DNA of 64,000 bases from Rhodococcus sovatensis (GTDB taxonomy: Bacteria > Actinomycetota > Actinomycetes > Mycobacteriales > Mycobacteriaceae), in NCBI RefSeq assembly GCF_037327425.1, contig NZ_CP147846.1, forward strand, positions 3,720,001 to 3,784,000, in the 5' to 3' direction. The position numbers and the translations under genes are program-made. This document shows, piece after piece, positions 41,627 to 49,665 of this stretch. The notes under the pieces are model-generated. The model was not told the DNA's origin. It saw only the letters and a program-made list of their open reading frames with translations, and did not search any database. The stretch's first letter is position 1. The number at the start of each line of letters is the position of its first letter.

Positions 41627-42724
41627 CTACTTCGGCGAGGAAGGCGACTCGACGGTGATCGAGCCGTCGATGATGCCCGCCTCGATGGTGTCCAGCTCGC
41701 TCTGCAACGCGGGATCGACCTGCGACTCGTAGTCGTGGAACGGCGCGATTCCGACACCGTCGTTCTCGAGCGTTCCGACGTACGGTGCGGTGTCGAAGGA
41801 TCCCTCACCCGACGTCGCGACGATCTCGTCGACGCTGGTCTTGAGGCCCTTGGTCACCGATGTGAGCATGAGGTCGCTGACCGAGGGATCCGACTCGAAG
41901 ACGTCGGCATCGGCGCCGATGAGTGCGATGGGCCGCGACGAGTCACGAATGGCCTGCGCGGCGCTCTGATAGATCGGTCCGCCGACTGGGAAGATCACGT
42001 CCGCGTTCTGGTCGATGAGGCCCTGCGCGGTGTTCTTCGCGACGGCGTTCGCCTCGAATCCCCCGGTGAACGAACCGTTCTGCGCGGGAACGTCCCAGCC
42101 GATGACCCGAACGTTGCCGTTCTTCTGCTCGTTGAAGTAGTTGACGCCGTCGGCGAATCCGTCCATGAAGATGGTGACGGTCGGCAACTGCGAACCGCCG
42201 AACGTTCCGACGACACCCGTCTTCGAGTAACTCGCAGCGGCGTACCCGGCCAGGAAGGCGGACTGCGCCGCATCGTAGGTGAGCGGTTTGACGTTCGGCA
42301 GGTCGATGCTCGAGTCGTCGATGATGGCGAAGTCGATATCGGTGTTCGCCTCGGCGGCGGACTTCGTGGCGTCCGCGAGGTCGAATCCGACGGTCAGGAT
42401 CAGCGAGCAACCCTGGTCGATCAGGTTGGAAATGTTGGGGTTGTAGTCCGTCGGGGATGCCGATTCGACGGTGATGGGCTCGACATCGAGGGTCGCCGAC
42501 GCCTCGGTCAGGCCCTCGAAGCTGAGCTGATTGAAGGACTTGTCGTCGAAACCTCCTGCGTCGGACACCATGCAGGGCTTGAAGTCGCCGGAAGCGCTAC
42601 CCCCGGATTCGGATCCGTTGTCTTCGGGCGCGGAGCCACATCCTGCGACGAGAGCGAGCGCGCCGAGCGACGCGACGCCGCCGAATGCCAGTCTCCGAGT
42701 GCGTGAGCGGATGACGACGGTCAA
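41627..42724 (-). CDS. BMP-family substrate-binding lipoprotein of the ABC importer
   Basis: From the TTG at 42724, the product is 365 residues. The choice rests on GGAGGA six bases before the TTG; an in-frame ATG at 42736 overlaps that site. The N-terminus has a basic segment, a hydrophobic stretch and the lipobox ALVAGC, with Cys near 29. The mature part is a basic-membrane-protein (PnrA-like) fold: VSDAGGFDDKSFNQLSFEGL, NLIDQGCSLILTVGF, AFLAGYAAASYSKTGVVGTFGG and VIFPVGGPIYQSA. PnrA-type proteins bind purine nucleosides. Confidence 0.93.
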   Translation of the reverse strand: MTVVIRSRTRRLAFGGVASLGALALVAGCGSAPEDNGSESGGSASGDFKPCMVSDAGGFDDKSFNQLSFEGLTEASATLDVEPITVESASPTDYNPNISNLIDQGCSLILTVGFDLADATKSAAEANTDIDFAIIDDSSIDLPNVKPLTYDAAQSAFLAGYAAASYSKTGVVGTFGGSQLPTVTIFMDGFADGVNYFNEQKNGNVRVIGWDVPAQNGSFTGGFEANAVAKNTAQGLIDQNADVIFPVGGPIYQSAAQAIRDSSRPIALIGADADVFESDPSVSDLMLTSVTKGLKTSVDEIVATSGEGSFDTAPYVGTLENDGVGIAPFHDYESQVDPALQSELDTIEAGIIDGSITVESPSSPK

Positions 42725-42949
42725 GACTTCCTCCATTTAGGTCGCTGCCCGGCTCGCTCGTCTCATGAACAAGCGTCGAAGTACCCGGCAAGTTTGTCTG
42801 ATTCGCAGACGCTACCCGCCACGCGGGGTGCCCGCATGATTTCGCGAGTCACTCGCCCGTCTCGCGAGGTGAGCCGTTTCCTCTGTCGTAGCTGCCGCCG
42901 TCGCCGAAATCCCCTGCACCAGATGAGGTTGCGAACCGCAGGGTAGGAC

Positions 42950-43438
42950 CTACAGTTGGTTCTCCACCAGATGCTCGAAGGCTTTGAGGTTGGCGAGGGA
43001 TTCGCCGCGCGACACCCGCCACGCCCATTCGCGCTTGATCGACTCGGCGAAACCGAGTTCGAGTAGCACGTTGAAGTCGCCATCGGCGGCTTCGAGAACC
43101 TGACCGAGAATGCGGTCGATCTCCTCGCCGGTGACCGCATGCAACGACAACCGGCCGACCAGGTACACGTCGCCCACCTTGTCGATCGTGTAGTGCACCC
43201 CGTACAGCCGGCGGTTGCGTCGCAGCAGGTACTTGTAGACGCCCTCGAAGTTCTCGTCGGGCTTACGGCACACGAACGCCTCGATCCGGACCCCGTGATT
43301 CCCGACGGTCAGCATCGTCGTGGTCTTGAGCTTGCGCTCACCCGGCAGCTCGACGACGAAGGAATTCTCTCCCTTGCGCTGATACTCGAGTTCGCGTTCC
43401 TTCAGTATCGAGTCGATGAGGGTGATCGTGTCGCTCAT
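42950..43438 (-). CDS. YbjN-domain protein
   Basis: The 162-residue protein is a YbjN family member (Rv0487-like), with a beta-alpha fold that resembles type-III secretion chaperones. The FVVELPGERKLKTTTMLTVGNHGV strands and KREWAWRVSRGESLANLKAFEHLVE helix are recognisable. The function is unknown; a chaperone or sensory role has been suggested for the family. It is coupled to mshA by an ATGA overlap, so a link with mycothiol synthesis is possible. Confidence 0.85.
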   Translation of the reverse strand: MSDTITLIDSILKERELEYQRKGENSFVVELPGERKLKTTTMLTVGNHGVRIEAFVCRKPDENFEGVYKYLLRRNRRLYGVHYTIDKVGDVYLVGRLSLHAVTGEEIDRILGQVLEAADGDFNVLLELGFAESIKREWAWRVSRGESLANLKAFEHLVENQL

Positions 43439-44775
43439 GCCGTGACTCCTGCCCGTCGTAGCTTCGACAGTCCACGGGACCGCCGCGGCGAGAACTCGCT
43501 GGGAGCCTCGTGCCGATCGAAATGGAACTGTGCAGCTCGGTAGCTCTCCAGCAGCCCCTCGGCCGTGTGCTCCCAGGAGAAGTCCCCCGCGTGAATCGGG
43601 GCTCTCGACGCCATGGCTGCCAACGCATCTCGATCGGTGACCATGTTGCCCAGCGCGGTCGCCCAGTCGTGAGTCCGATGCCCCTGGACCAGCACCCCGG
43701 TCTCGCCCGCGCGCACTGCCACACCCAGACCACCGACGTCGGCTGCGATCACCGGCGTTCCGCTCGCCTGCGCCTCTATCGCGACCAGCCCGAAGGACTC
43801 GTTGTAGCTCGGCACAGCGACGACGTCCGCGGCGCGGTAGATCTGTACCAATCGCTCCGACGGTTGTGGCGGCAGGAACGTCACGCGAGCCGAGATGCCG
43901 AGGTCCTCGGCAAGGTCGATCAGGCTGTCCGGGCGGTCGAGCCCACTGCCGGACGGCCCGCCGACGACGAGTATCCGCAGCGGAAGGCTCGGGTCGCGTG
44001 CCACTACTTCCGCCGCTGCACGCAGCAACACGTCCGGTGCCTTCAACGGCTGGATCCTGCCCACGAAGGCGACAACGGTCTCTCGCGGATCGATGCCGAA
44101 CTCGGCCCGGGCGGCACTCTTGTCACCGGGCCGGTATCGAGTCAGGTCCGCGCCCGGTGCGACGACATCGATCGATTCCGGACTTGCGCCGTAGATCTCG
44201 ATGAGTTGCTTGGCCTCTTCGGAGGTGTTGGCGATGAGACGGTCCGCCTCGGCCACGACTTGTTGTTCACCGATCTGTCGCGCCACCGGCTCCGGAGCGT
44301 CTCCTGCTGCAAGCGACGCGTTCTTGACCGCAGCCAACGTGTGGGCGGTGTGCACGAGCGGCACGCCCCAGCGGTCGCGAGCCAACCATCCGACCTGACC
44401 CGAGAGCCAGTAGTGCGAATGAACCAGGTCGTAGTACCCGGCGTCGTGACGCGCTTCCTCGCGGAGCACCCCGGCCGCGAACGCACACAGCTGCGTCGGG
44501 AGATCCTGCTTGTCGAGGCCCTCGAACGGTCCCGCGACGATGTTGCGCACCATCACGCCGGGGGCTGCCTCGCACAGCGGTTCGTCGGAGGAGGATGTCG
44601 CGCGCGTGAAGATCTCGACCTCCACGCCCCGCTTGGCCAGTTCCTTGGCGCTCTGCAACACGTACACGTTCATGCCGCCGGCATCGCCTACTCCAGGCTG
44701 CGCCAGCGGGGAGGTATGCAACGACAGCACCGCAACCCGGTTCAACTGACGACCACTCACCGCTCCACTTTGCAC
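43435..44775 (-). CDS. mshA: D-inositol-3-phosphate glycosyltransferase
   Basis: The 446-residue GT-B enzyme transfers GlcNAc from UDP-GlcNAc to 1L-myo-inositol-1-phosphate, the first step of mycothiol synthesis. The N-terminal domain has LSLHTSPLAQPGVGDAGGMNVYV near residues 17-39, and the C-terminal domain has FVGRIQPLKAPDVLLRA and the EX7E motif region ESFGLVAIEAQASGTPVIA. A GTG start is used. The presence of mshA shows that mycothiol rather than glutathione is the main thiol. Confidence 0.96.
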   Translation of the reverse strand: MQSGAVSGRQLNRVAVLSLHTSPLAQPGVGDAGGMNVYVLQSAKELAKRGVEVEIFTRATSSSDEPLCEAAPGVMVRNIVAGPFEGLDKQDLPTQLCAFAAGVLREEARHDAGYYDLVHSHYWLSGQVGWLARDRWGVPLVHTAHTLAAVKNASLAAGDAPEPVARQIGEQQVVAEADRLIANTSEEAKQLIEIYGASPESIDVVAPGADLTRYRPGDKSAARAEFGIDPRETVVAFVGRIQPLKAPDVLLRAAAEVVARDPSLPLRILVVGGPSGSGLDRPDSLIDLAEDLGISARVTFLPPQPSERLVQIYRAADVVAVPSYNESFGLVAIEAQASGTPVIAADVGGLGVAVRAGETGVLVQGHRTHDWATALGNMVTDRDALAAMASRAPIHAGDFSWEHTAEGLLESYRAAQFHFDRHEAPSEFSPRRSRGLSKLRRAGVTA

Positions 44776-44821
44776 TCCCCCACCTTAAGCCTGCTCGTTC
44801 GCGCACTGTTCGGGGCTCGGC

Positions 44822-45667
44822 TCACACGCCGTCCACGAAGCTCTCCACGTCGACGAGAAATCGCTCTGGGTCAGCTACGAACGGACCGTGGTCCACGCCC
44901 TCCCAGTAGGATTCCGTCACCGTCGGGATCAACGACGCAGCGTGTCTACCTGCACCAACGTCGACGACGGTGTCCGCGGTTCCGTGCAGCACGAGCGCCG
45001 GGACATCGAGATGTCGCAGTAGGTCATCGTGCGAGGCGGCGCGCTCGAACAGGGCCGCCCGCACTCGCGGTGGCGTCGCCAGTGTCAGACCGAACAGCGC
45101 CTGCGCCTGCGCACCCTTGCCTTCGACCGGTCCCGTCAGCGCCTGACCGAAGCTCCCGAGAGCCTTGATCGCCACCCTGGGCTCGTCGGCCATCGCTCCC
45201 GGAATCGCGGCGCGCATCGCAGTACCCACGCGACCACCGGCTTCTCCCCTGCCGATGCTGGTGATCGCCCCGACCAACACCACGCCCGCCACCGCGTCCG
45301 TTCCATGCTCTGCTAGATAGTCGCAGATGACGAGCCCGCCGTACGACCAACCGAGGAGGATCGCCTTCGTTTCGGTTGCCTCCTGAGCGAGAACTGCGTG
45401 GACGTCGCCTGCCCAGTTCGCCGAGTCGGCGTAACCCGATTCTGGGGCGTCGGAGTATCCGTGGCCACGCAGGTCGACCGCGACAACCCGATACTTCTCG
45501 GCGAGTCCGGCGAGCACCCGCTCACCCCAGCATGCCGAGGACTGCGCCCATCCGTGCAGCAGAACCACTGTGCGGTGCGACCGATCGCCCGACACTCGAT
45601 ACACGATGTTCGTGCCATCGATACTTTCCGCCTGCCGTACCGGTCCTATGTCTGTCATGCCGTTCAT
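44822..45667 (-). CDS. Alpha/beta-hydrolase
   Basis: The 281-residue product has the fold landmarks: the oxyanion strand VVLLHGWAQSSACW near 34-47, the nucleophile Ser108 in LGWSYGG, and the late His in EGVDHGPFVADPERF. No signal peptide is present. The substrate is unknown. The start at 45667 is used; a second ATG follows three codons later. The gene lies between mshA and the ROK regulator in the same orientation, but a 46-base gap from mshA leaves the operon link unclear. Confidence 0.88.
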   Translation of the reverse strand: MNGMTDIGPVRQAESIDGTNIVYRVSGDRSHRTVVLLHGWAQSSACWGERVLAGLAEKYRVVAVDLRGHGYSDAPESGYADSANWAGDVHAVLAQEATETKAILLGWSYGGLVICDYLAEHGTDAVAGVVLVGAITSIGRGEAGGRVGTAMRAAIPGAMADEPRVAIKALGSFGQALTGPVEGKGAQAQALFGLTLATPPRVRAALFERAASHDDLLRHLDVPALVLHGTADTVVDVGAGRHAASLIPTVTESYWEGVDHGPFVADPERFLVDVESFVDGV

Positions 45668-45689
45668 GATCCATCCGACCCGTGAATCG

Positions 45690-46964
45690 TCAGGCAGCGG
45701 CCCGTCGCATCGACGCGAGCGGGTCGGCATAGACCGAGCTGAGCGAGACGACCGCCGCCGCGAACTGCTGAACCTTGCTGCCGAAGCCAGTGATTCGAAT
45801 GTCTTTGCGCGGCAACGTCGATGCTCGACCGAATGCGTCCGCCACGTGCGCGATCCCCGGAGAGTACTCGGTGAACGCCTGGCCTCCGAGTACGACGCGA
45901 TCGGGATTGAACAGATCACGAAGCAACCCGACAACCCGACCGAGTATCTCGGCCCGCTCCAGCAGAATCTGCTGCGCGGGCACCGAACCGTCGTGCGCGG
46001 ACCGGTAGAGCGTGGCAATACCGACACCCGACGCTACGATCCCGCGCTCGACGGCGTCGGCCAGCACGGCGCGATCGCTGACGGTTGCTTCGAGGCATCC
46101 GCGATGACCGCACGCGCACAGCGCATTCGAACCTGTCGGTAGATGTGCGATCGAACCCGGACCGGTGGAGGGAGTATGCACGCGCCCGTCGATCGTCAAC
46201 GCGATACCCGCGGTTTCCCGTGCGTAGAAGTACAGGCTGGTACCGGTCGCCGCCTCGGCTCGAGCAGGCGTCAACAGAAGTTCCGACCCCGCCATCGCTT
46301 CGACATGACCCGACACCGACACTGGAAGGCCAAGACCGCCACCGATGATCGCGCCGACCTGAGCATTCTCCCAGCCGAGACGAGGATGATCCGCGGTTCC
46401 GGTCACACCGTCGACGCGGCCACCGAGCGCGACACCGACCCACAGCGGACTCCGACGATGCCAGCGGGAGGCGAAGGAACCAGCGCTGCGGGTGATGCTC
46501 GTAAGCGCTTCGGTCGCGGAGCCGCCGGGCGTCGAAATCTCCACGGCGCCGAGTATGCGGCCGCGCAAATCGGTCACGACGATCCCGGTGACGAGTGCGC
46601 CGATGTGGATTCCGATGGTCGCGTACGGCTCGTGATTGATCTCGAACGGCACCCGAGGACGACCGATCGCACCCGACGCGCTGAGATCCGCTCGTTCACG
46701 AAGCAGACCGGCGCCGAGCAGAGAAGACACCTGGCGGTTGACGGTGGCGATACTCAATCCCGTTGCGCGCGCAGCGATACCACGCGATATGGGCCCTTCG
46801 ACGGAGGCGACACGTAGCACTGCGGCGGCAGGACTGTCGGCGATTCGGAGATCGGGCGCGACGATCTGGACCCGCCCTCGCACACTCGGGCGTTTGATGG
46901 ACGTCGGCCGCGAACCACGAAGGTTCGGGACGGATGAAGAGATCGGCAAAGTTGCAAGTGACAC
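45690..46964 (-). CDS. ROK-family transcriptional regulator
   Basis: The 424-residue protein has a winged helix near residues 45-95 (RGIAARATGLSIATVNRQVSSLLGAGLL) and a ROK sugar-kinase-like domain with the zinc-site CACGHRGCLE near residues 288-297. The phosphate-binding DxGxT is degenerate at the usual place (VGVALGGRV), so it is a regulator rather than a kinase. It matches Rv0485 in the tuberculosis order. Two 15-base direct repeats and a short inverted repeat lie upstream and could be its operator. Confidence 0.9.
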   Translation of the reverse strand: MSLATLPISSSVPNLRGSRPTSIKRPSVRGRVQIVAPDLRIADSPAAAVLRVASVEGPISRGIAARATGLSIATVNRQVSSLLGAGLLRERADLSASGAIGRPRVPFEINHEPYATIGIHIGALVTGIVVTDLRGRILGAVEISTPGGSATEALTSITRSAGSFASRWHRRSPLWVGVALGGRVDGVTGTADHPRLGWENAQVGAIIGGGLGLPVSVSGHVEAMAGSELLLTPARAEAATGTSLYFYARETAGIALTIDGRVHTPSTGPGSIAHLPTGSNALCACGHRGCLEATVSDRAVLADAVERGIVASGVGIATLYRSAHDGSVPAQQILLERAEILGRVVGLLRDLFNPDRVVLGGQAFTEYSPGIAHVADAFGRASTLPRKDIRITGFGSKVQQFAAAVVSLSSVYADPLASMRRAAA

Positions 46965-47272
46965 TGGTGTTAGTCCTCAGCAGTAGACCCACTTTTCAGG
47001 TGGGTGACGCATGATGCGAAGAGAAAGCGCTGACGGCAAGTGCCTATGACCGCGTCGATTCAGCGACAGCTTTCTTCGATTCAGCTACAGGCGTGGAGGC
47101 TCAGACAACACAGTTCACGAGGGAGCGGCAGCCGGGAACCCAGAGCGGCGGTCACATAGGTGACGCGCAGAGCGGGCGTATGGCTGGCGGACATGAAGCA
47201 AAATTAACACTTCCGCGTGCATTAACCAATACGCGCTCCCTAGCGCCGGCACCGCCGACTAGAATTCGACCC
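46965..47272. promoter_or_regulatory. Divergent 308-base control region of the ROK and SDR genes
   Basis: The region has no gene. It holds ACCCAC-N7-GTGGGT at 46987-47005, close to the ROK start; a pair of 15-base direct repeats, TCGATTCAGCGACAG at 47055-47069 and TCGATTCAGCTACAG at 47076-47090, with a 21-base step; and two ATTAAC boxes about 24 bases apart near 47204-47229, next to the SDR gene. The repeats are likely binding sites of the ROK regulator. Confidence 0.6.
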
Positions 47273-48028
47273 ATGACCTTGTCAGAACAAATTCCGTCCG
47301 ACGCTCGCATCGCCGTCGTCACCGGAGCAAGCTCAGGTATCGGCGAGGCCACCGCCAGGCAGCTCGCGACGCAGGGCTACCACGTCGTGGTCGGAGCCCG
47401 GCGCGTCGATCGGCTGGAGAAGCTTGCATCCGAAATCGGTGGCACTGCACTGCAACTCGACGTGACCGACGAGGACTCGGTTGCCGCGTTCACGGCCGTC
47501 GTTCCTCGCGTATCCGTGTTGATCAACAACGCGGGCGGCGCCAAGGGACTCGCGCCGGTCATCGACGCCGATCTCGACGACTGGCGCTGGATGTGGGAGA
47601 CCAATGTTCTCGGAACGCTGCGTGTCACCAAGGCGTTGCTGCCCAAGCTGATCGAGTCGGGCGACGCGCTTGTGGTGACGATCACGTCTGTGGCGGCGTT
47701 CGAGGCGTACGACAACGGGTCGGGATACACCTCGGCCAAGCATGCGCAGGCCGTCCTGCACCGCACGCTGCGCGGCGAACTGCTCGGTCAACCAGTGCGG
47801 CTCACCGAAATCGCGCCGGGGGCAGTGGAGACGGAGTTCTCGCTCGTGCGATTCGACGGCGACGAGTCCAAGGCCGACGCCGTCTATCGGGGGATCACGC
47901 CACTGGTTGCCAAGGACATCGCCGAGGTCGTCGGCTTCGTGGCTTCGCGCCCGTCGCACGTCAATCTCGACCAGATCATCATCAAGCCCAGAGACCAGGC
48001 TGGTCCGGGTCGCTTCAGCCGGAAGTGA
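47273..48028 (+). CDS. Short-chain dehydrogenase/reductase (Rv0484c-like)
   Basis: The 251-residue enzyme is a classical SDR: TGASSGIGEATARQL as the cofactor loop near residues 17-31, NNAGGAKG near 82-89, an active Ser in TITSVAAFEA, and YTSAK (YxxxK) near residues 147-151. It would oxidise or reduce an alcohol or carbonyl with NAD(P). The basic RR after the second strand suggests NADP. Substrate is unknown. The ATG at 47273 gives the family length; a longer frame upstream is not coding-like. A REP-like repeat starts at the base after the stop. Confidence 0.92.
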   Translation: MTLSEQIPSDARIAVVTGASSGIGEATARQLATQGYHVVVGARRVDRLEKLASEIGGTALQLDVTDEDSVAAFTAVVPRVSVLINNAGGAKGLAPVIDADLDDWRWMWETNVLGTLRVTKALLPKLIESGDALVVTITSVAAFEAYDNGSGYTSAKHAQAVLHRTLRGELLGQPVRLTEIAPGAVETEFSLVRFDGDESKADAVYRGITPLVAKDIAEVVGFVASRPSHVNLDQIIIKPRDQAGPGRFSRK

Positions 48029-48132
48029 GGCGGCTCCGCCGCCAGTGGCACGGTTAAGTGCATTCCCGTGCACTCAACCGTGCCACTGGGCGCGGAGCGC
48101 CCTGAGCTGAATCGGCGCGGAGCGCCCTGAGC
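48029..48132. repeat. REP-like long palindrome, copy B
   Basis: The core has 21-base arms, 48042-48062 and 48069-48089, with one G-U mismatch and a TTCCCG loop. GGCGGCTCCGCC flanks it on the left and GGGCGCGGAGCGCCC on the right. A second copy of GCGCGGAGCGCCCTGAGC follows at 48115-48132. It starts right after the SDR stop and lies between convergent genes, so it can also terminate both. Confidence 0.85.
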
Positions 48133-48141
48133 CTTGGCGAC

Positions 48142-49422
48142 CTAGCCTGCTGGAGCCGGGGCAGGTGTGGAGGCCGTCGCTGCGCCTGCCGGCAAAGCCG
48201 ACATCGACTCCCACGTCGCCCAATCGATCGCCCAGTCGTACAGGTCGCCGTCCGCCGCCGAGAGGTCGATGCGGGTTCCCGTCACCTCGACCGGATCGCC
48301 GTACATCGCGGTACCGAAGTACTCCTGAGCGTCCGCGTCGGACAGGTTGATGCATCCGTTGGTGACGTTCGAAGCACCCTGCACCCCGGTGGTCAACGGG
48401 TTGGCGTGAATGAACTCGCCGTTGTTGGAGATGCGGACTGCCCAGCGCTCGCGCACGTTCTCGTAGAACGGCGGGTTCGACATCAGGAAGTCCTCGTGCT
48501 TCTCGGTGACAACGTGTATGCCGCTGCGAGTGACGTTGCGATCCTCGTTGCCCTCGCCGTAACTGACGGGGATGTCCATGATCGTCTCGCCGCCGCGAAC
48601 GACCTGCATGCGGTGACTCGTCGCGTCGGCGACGACGATCTGGCTGCGCCCGATGGAGAAGTCGATCGTCACGTCGTCAGCGCCGTAATTACCCTCGCCA
48701 TAGTCGATGCCGTAGAGGTTCGCCTTCACCGACACCGTCGTTCCCGGGGTCCAGTAGTTGGTGGGACGCCAGTGCACGCGTGAGCCGTTGTCGTCGGGGA
48801 ACCATGCCCAGGCACCGGGAGTCGGCGGGTTGGTGGTCACCGTCAGCGCCTTCTCGACGGCAGCCTTGTCCTCGATCGCGGAGTCGAACTGCAGGATGAC
48901 CGGCGCGGCAATGCCGACCTCCTGGCCATCGCCGATGTTGGTGCTGACGGAGGTTCTGCTGGAGGGCGTCACCGTCGTGAAGCTGCCGTCGACGGGGACG
49001 GTCTTGCCGTCGGTACCGATGGCATTGCCCGCCCAGGTATACGTGGAGCCGTAGCCGAGCGGTTCGGTAATGGTGTACGACGCTTTGTCCGGCGCCAGCA
49101 CTCCTTGAACTACCTTGCCGTCGGGGTTGGTGAGCACGACGTCGGCCAGCGTCCCATCCGTCACCGTCACCGAGATCGGAGCGACCGGGCTGACGTCGCC
49201 CGCACCGGCTGCCGGATTCTGCACCACCTCGGCAACCGGGGGCGCCTCCGTCGTCGACGCTGCATTGCCCGACGAGCCACTGCCGCCGCCGACGGTGCAC
49301 CCGGCAACCAGTGCCGCCAGCGCAGCGATCGCTACGACCAGCCACAACAGGCGCGTCCGTTTTGTCTGTTCTCCCTGCACATGCACGGCTTCCAACGTAC
49401 TCGCGGGAAAGTGAACGGTCAC
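48142..49422 (-). CDS. L,D-transpeptidase lipoprotein (LprQ-like)
   Basis: The product is up to 426 residues. A basic stretch and a hydrophobic segment lead to a lipobox Cys in LVAGC near residue 42, so it is an exported lipoprotein. After immunoglobulin-like domains, the YkuD catalytic domain has the HANPLTTGVQGAS and TNGCINLS motifs with catalytic His and Cys near the C-terminal third. It crosslinks peptidoglycan by 3-3 links. The GTG at 49422 is the longest start; a GTG at 49386 is closer to the hydrophobic segment. Confidence 0.92.
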   Translation of the reverse strand: MTVHFPASTLEAVHVQGEQTKRTRLLWLVVAIAALAALVAGCTVGGGSGSSGNAASTTEAPPVAEVVQNPAAGAGDVSPVAPISVTVTDGTLADVVLTNPDGKVVQGVLAPDKASYTITEPLGYGSTYTWAGNAIGTDGKTVPVDGSFTTVTPSSRTSVSTNIGDGQEVGIAAPVILQFDSAIEDKAAVEKALTVTTNPPTPGAWAWFPDDNGSRVHWRPTNYWTPGTTVSVKANLYGIDYGEGNYGADDVTIDFSIGRSQIVVADATSHRMQVVRGGETIMDIPVSYGEGNEDRNVTRSGIHVVTEKHEDFLMSNPPFYENVRERWAVRISNNGEFIHANPLTTGVQGASNVTNGCINLSDADAQEYFGTAMYGDPVEVTGTRIDLSAADGDLYDWAIDWATWESMSALPAGAATASTPAPAPAG

Positions 49423-49519
49423 AATCGATCACCCAGGTGCGCGCAGATTCACACCGAATTCCCGGGTGGACCCAGACATTTCGCCCACGAGGGCCGCCGA
49501 CGCGCACTTTCCAGCCCAC

Positions 49520-49557
49520 GCGCAGGTTGCAACTTGCGCCTGCGCTGCAACCTGCGC
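49520..49557. repeat. Inverted repeat with TGCAACCTGCGC arms, plus a third half nearby
   Basis: GCGCAGGTTGCA at 49520-49531 pairs with TGCAACCTGCGC at 49546-49557. A related half, TGCAACTTGCGC, lies at 49638-49649. The gap between the L,D-transpeptidase (start 49422) and the MBL-Rieske gene (end 49666) has no gene, so this is a terminator or regulatory structure of one of them. Confidence 0.5.
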
Positions 49558-49665
49558 GGCCCGACAACCACGGTGACCGAATGGCTCATTCGGTCTCGAA
49601 CCCCGATGAACGCACACCTTTCAGCCGACGCCTGCACTGCAACTTGCGCAGCCGGAATCCGGCAA

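Noticed and set aside
39962..42706. Open frame of 914 codons antisense to the BMP importer genes
   Set aside because: It is the complement of well-supported genes with clear motifs; codon bias of high-GC DNA creates such long shadow frames. No ribosome-binding site or family motif is seen.
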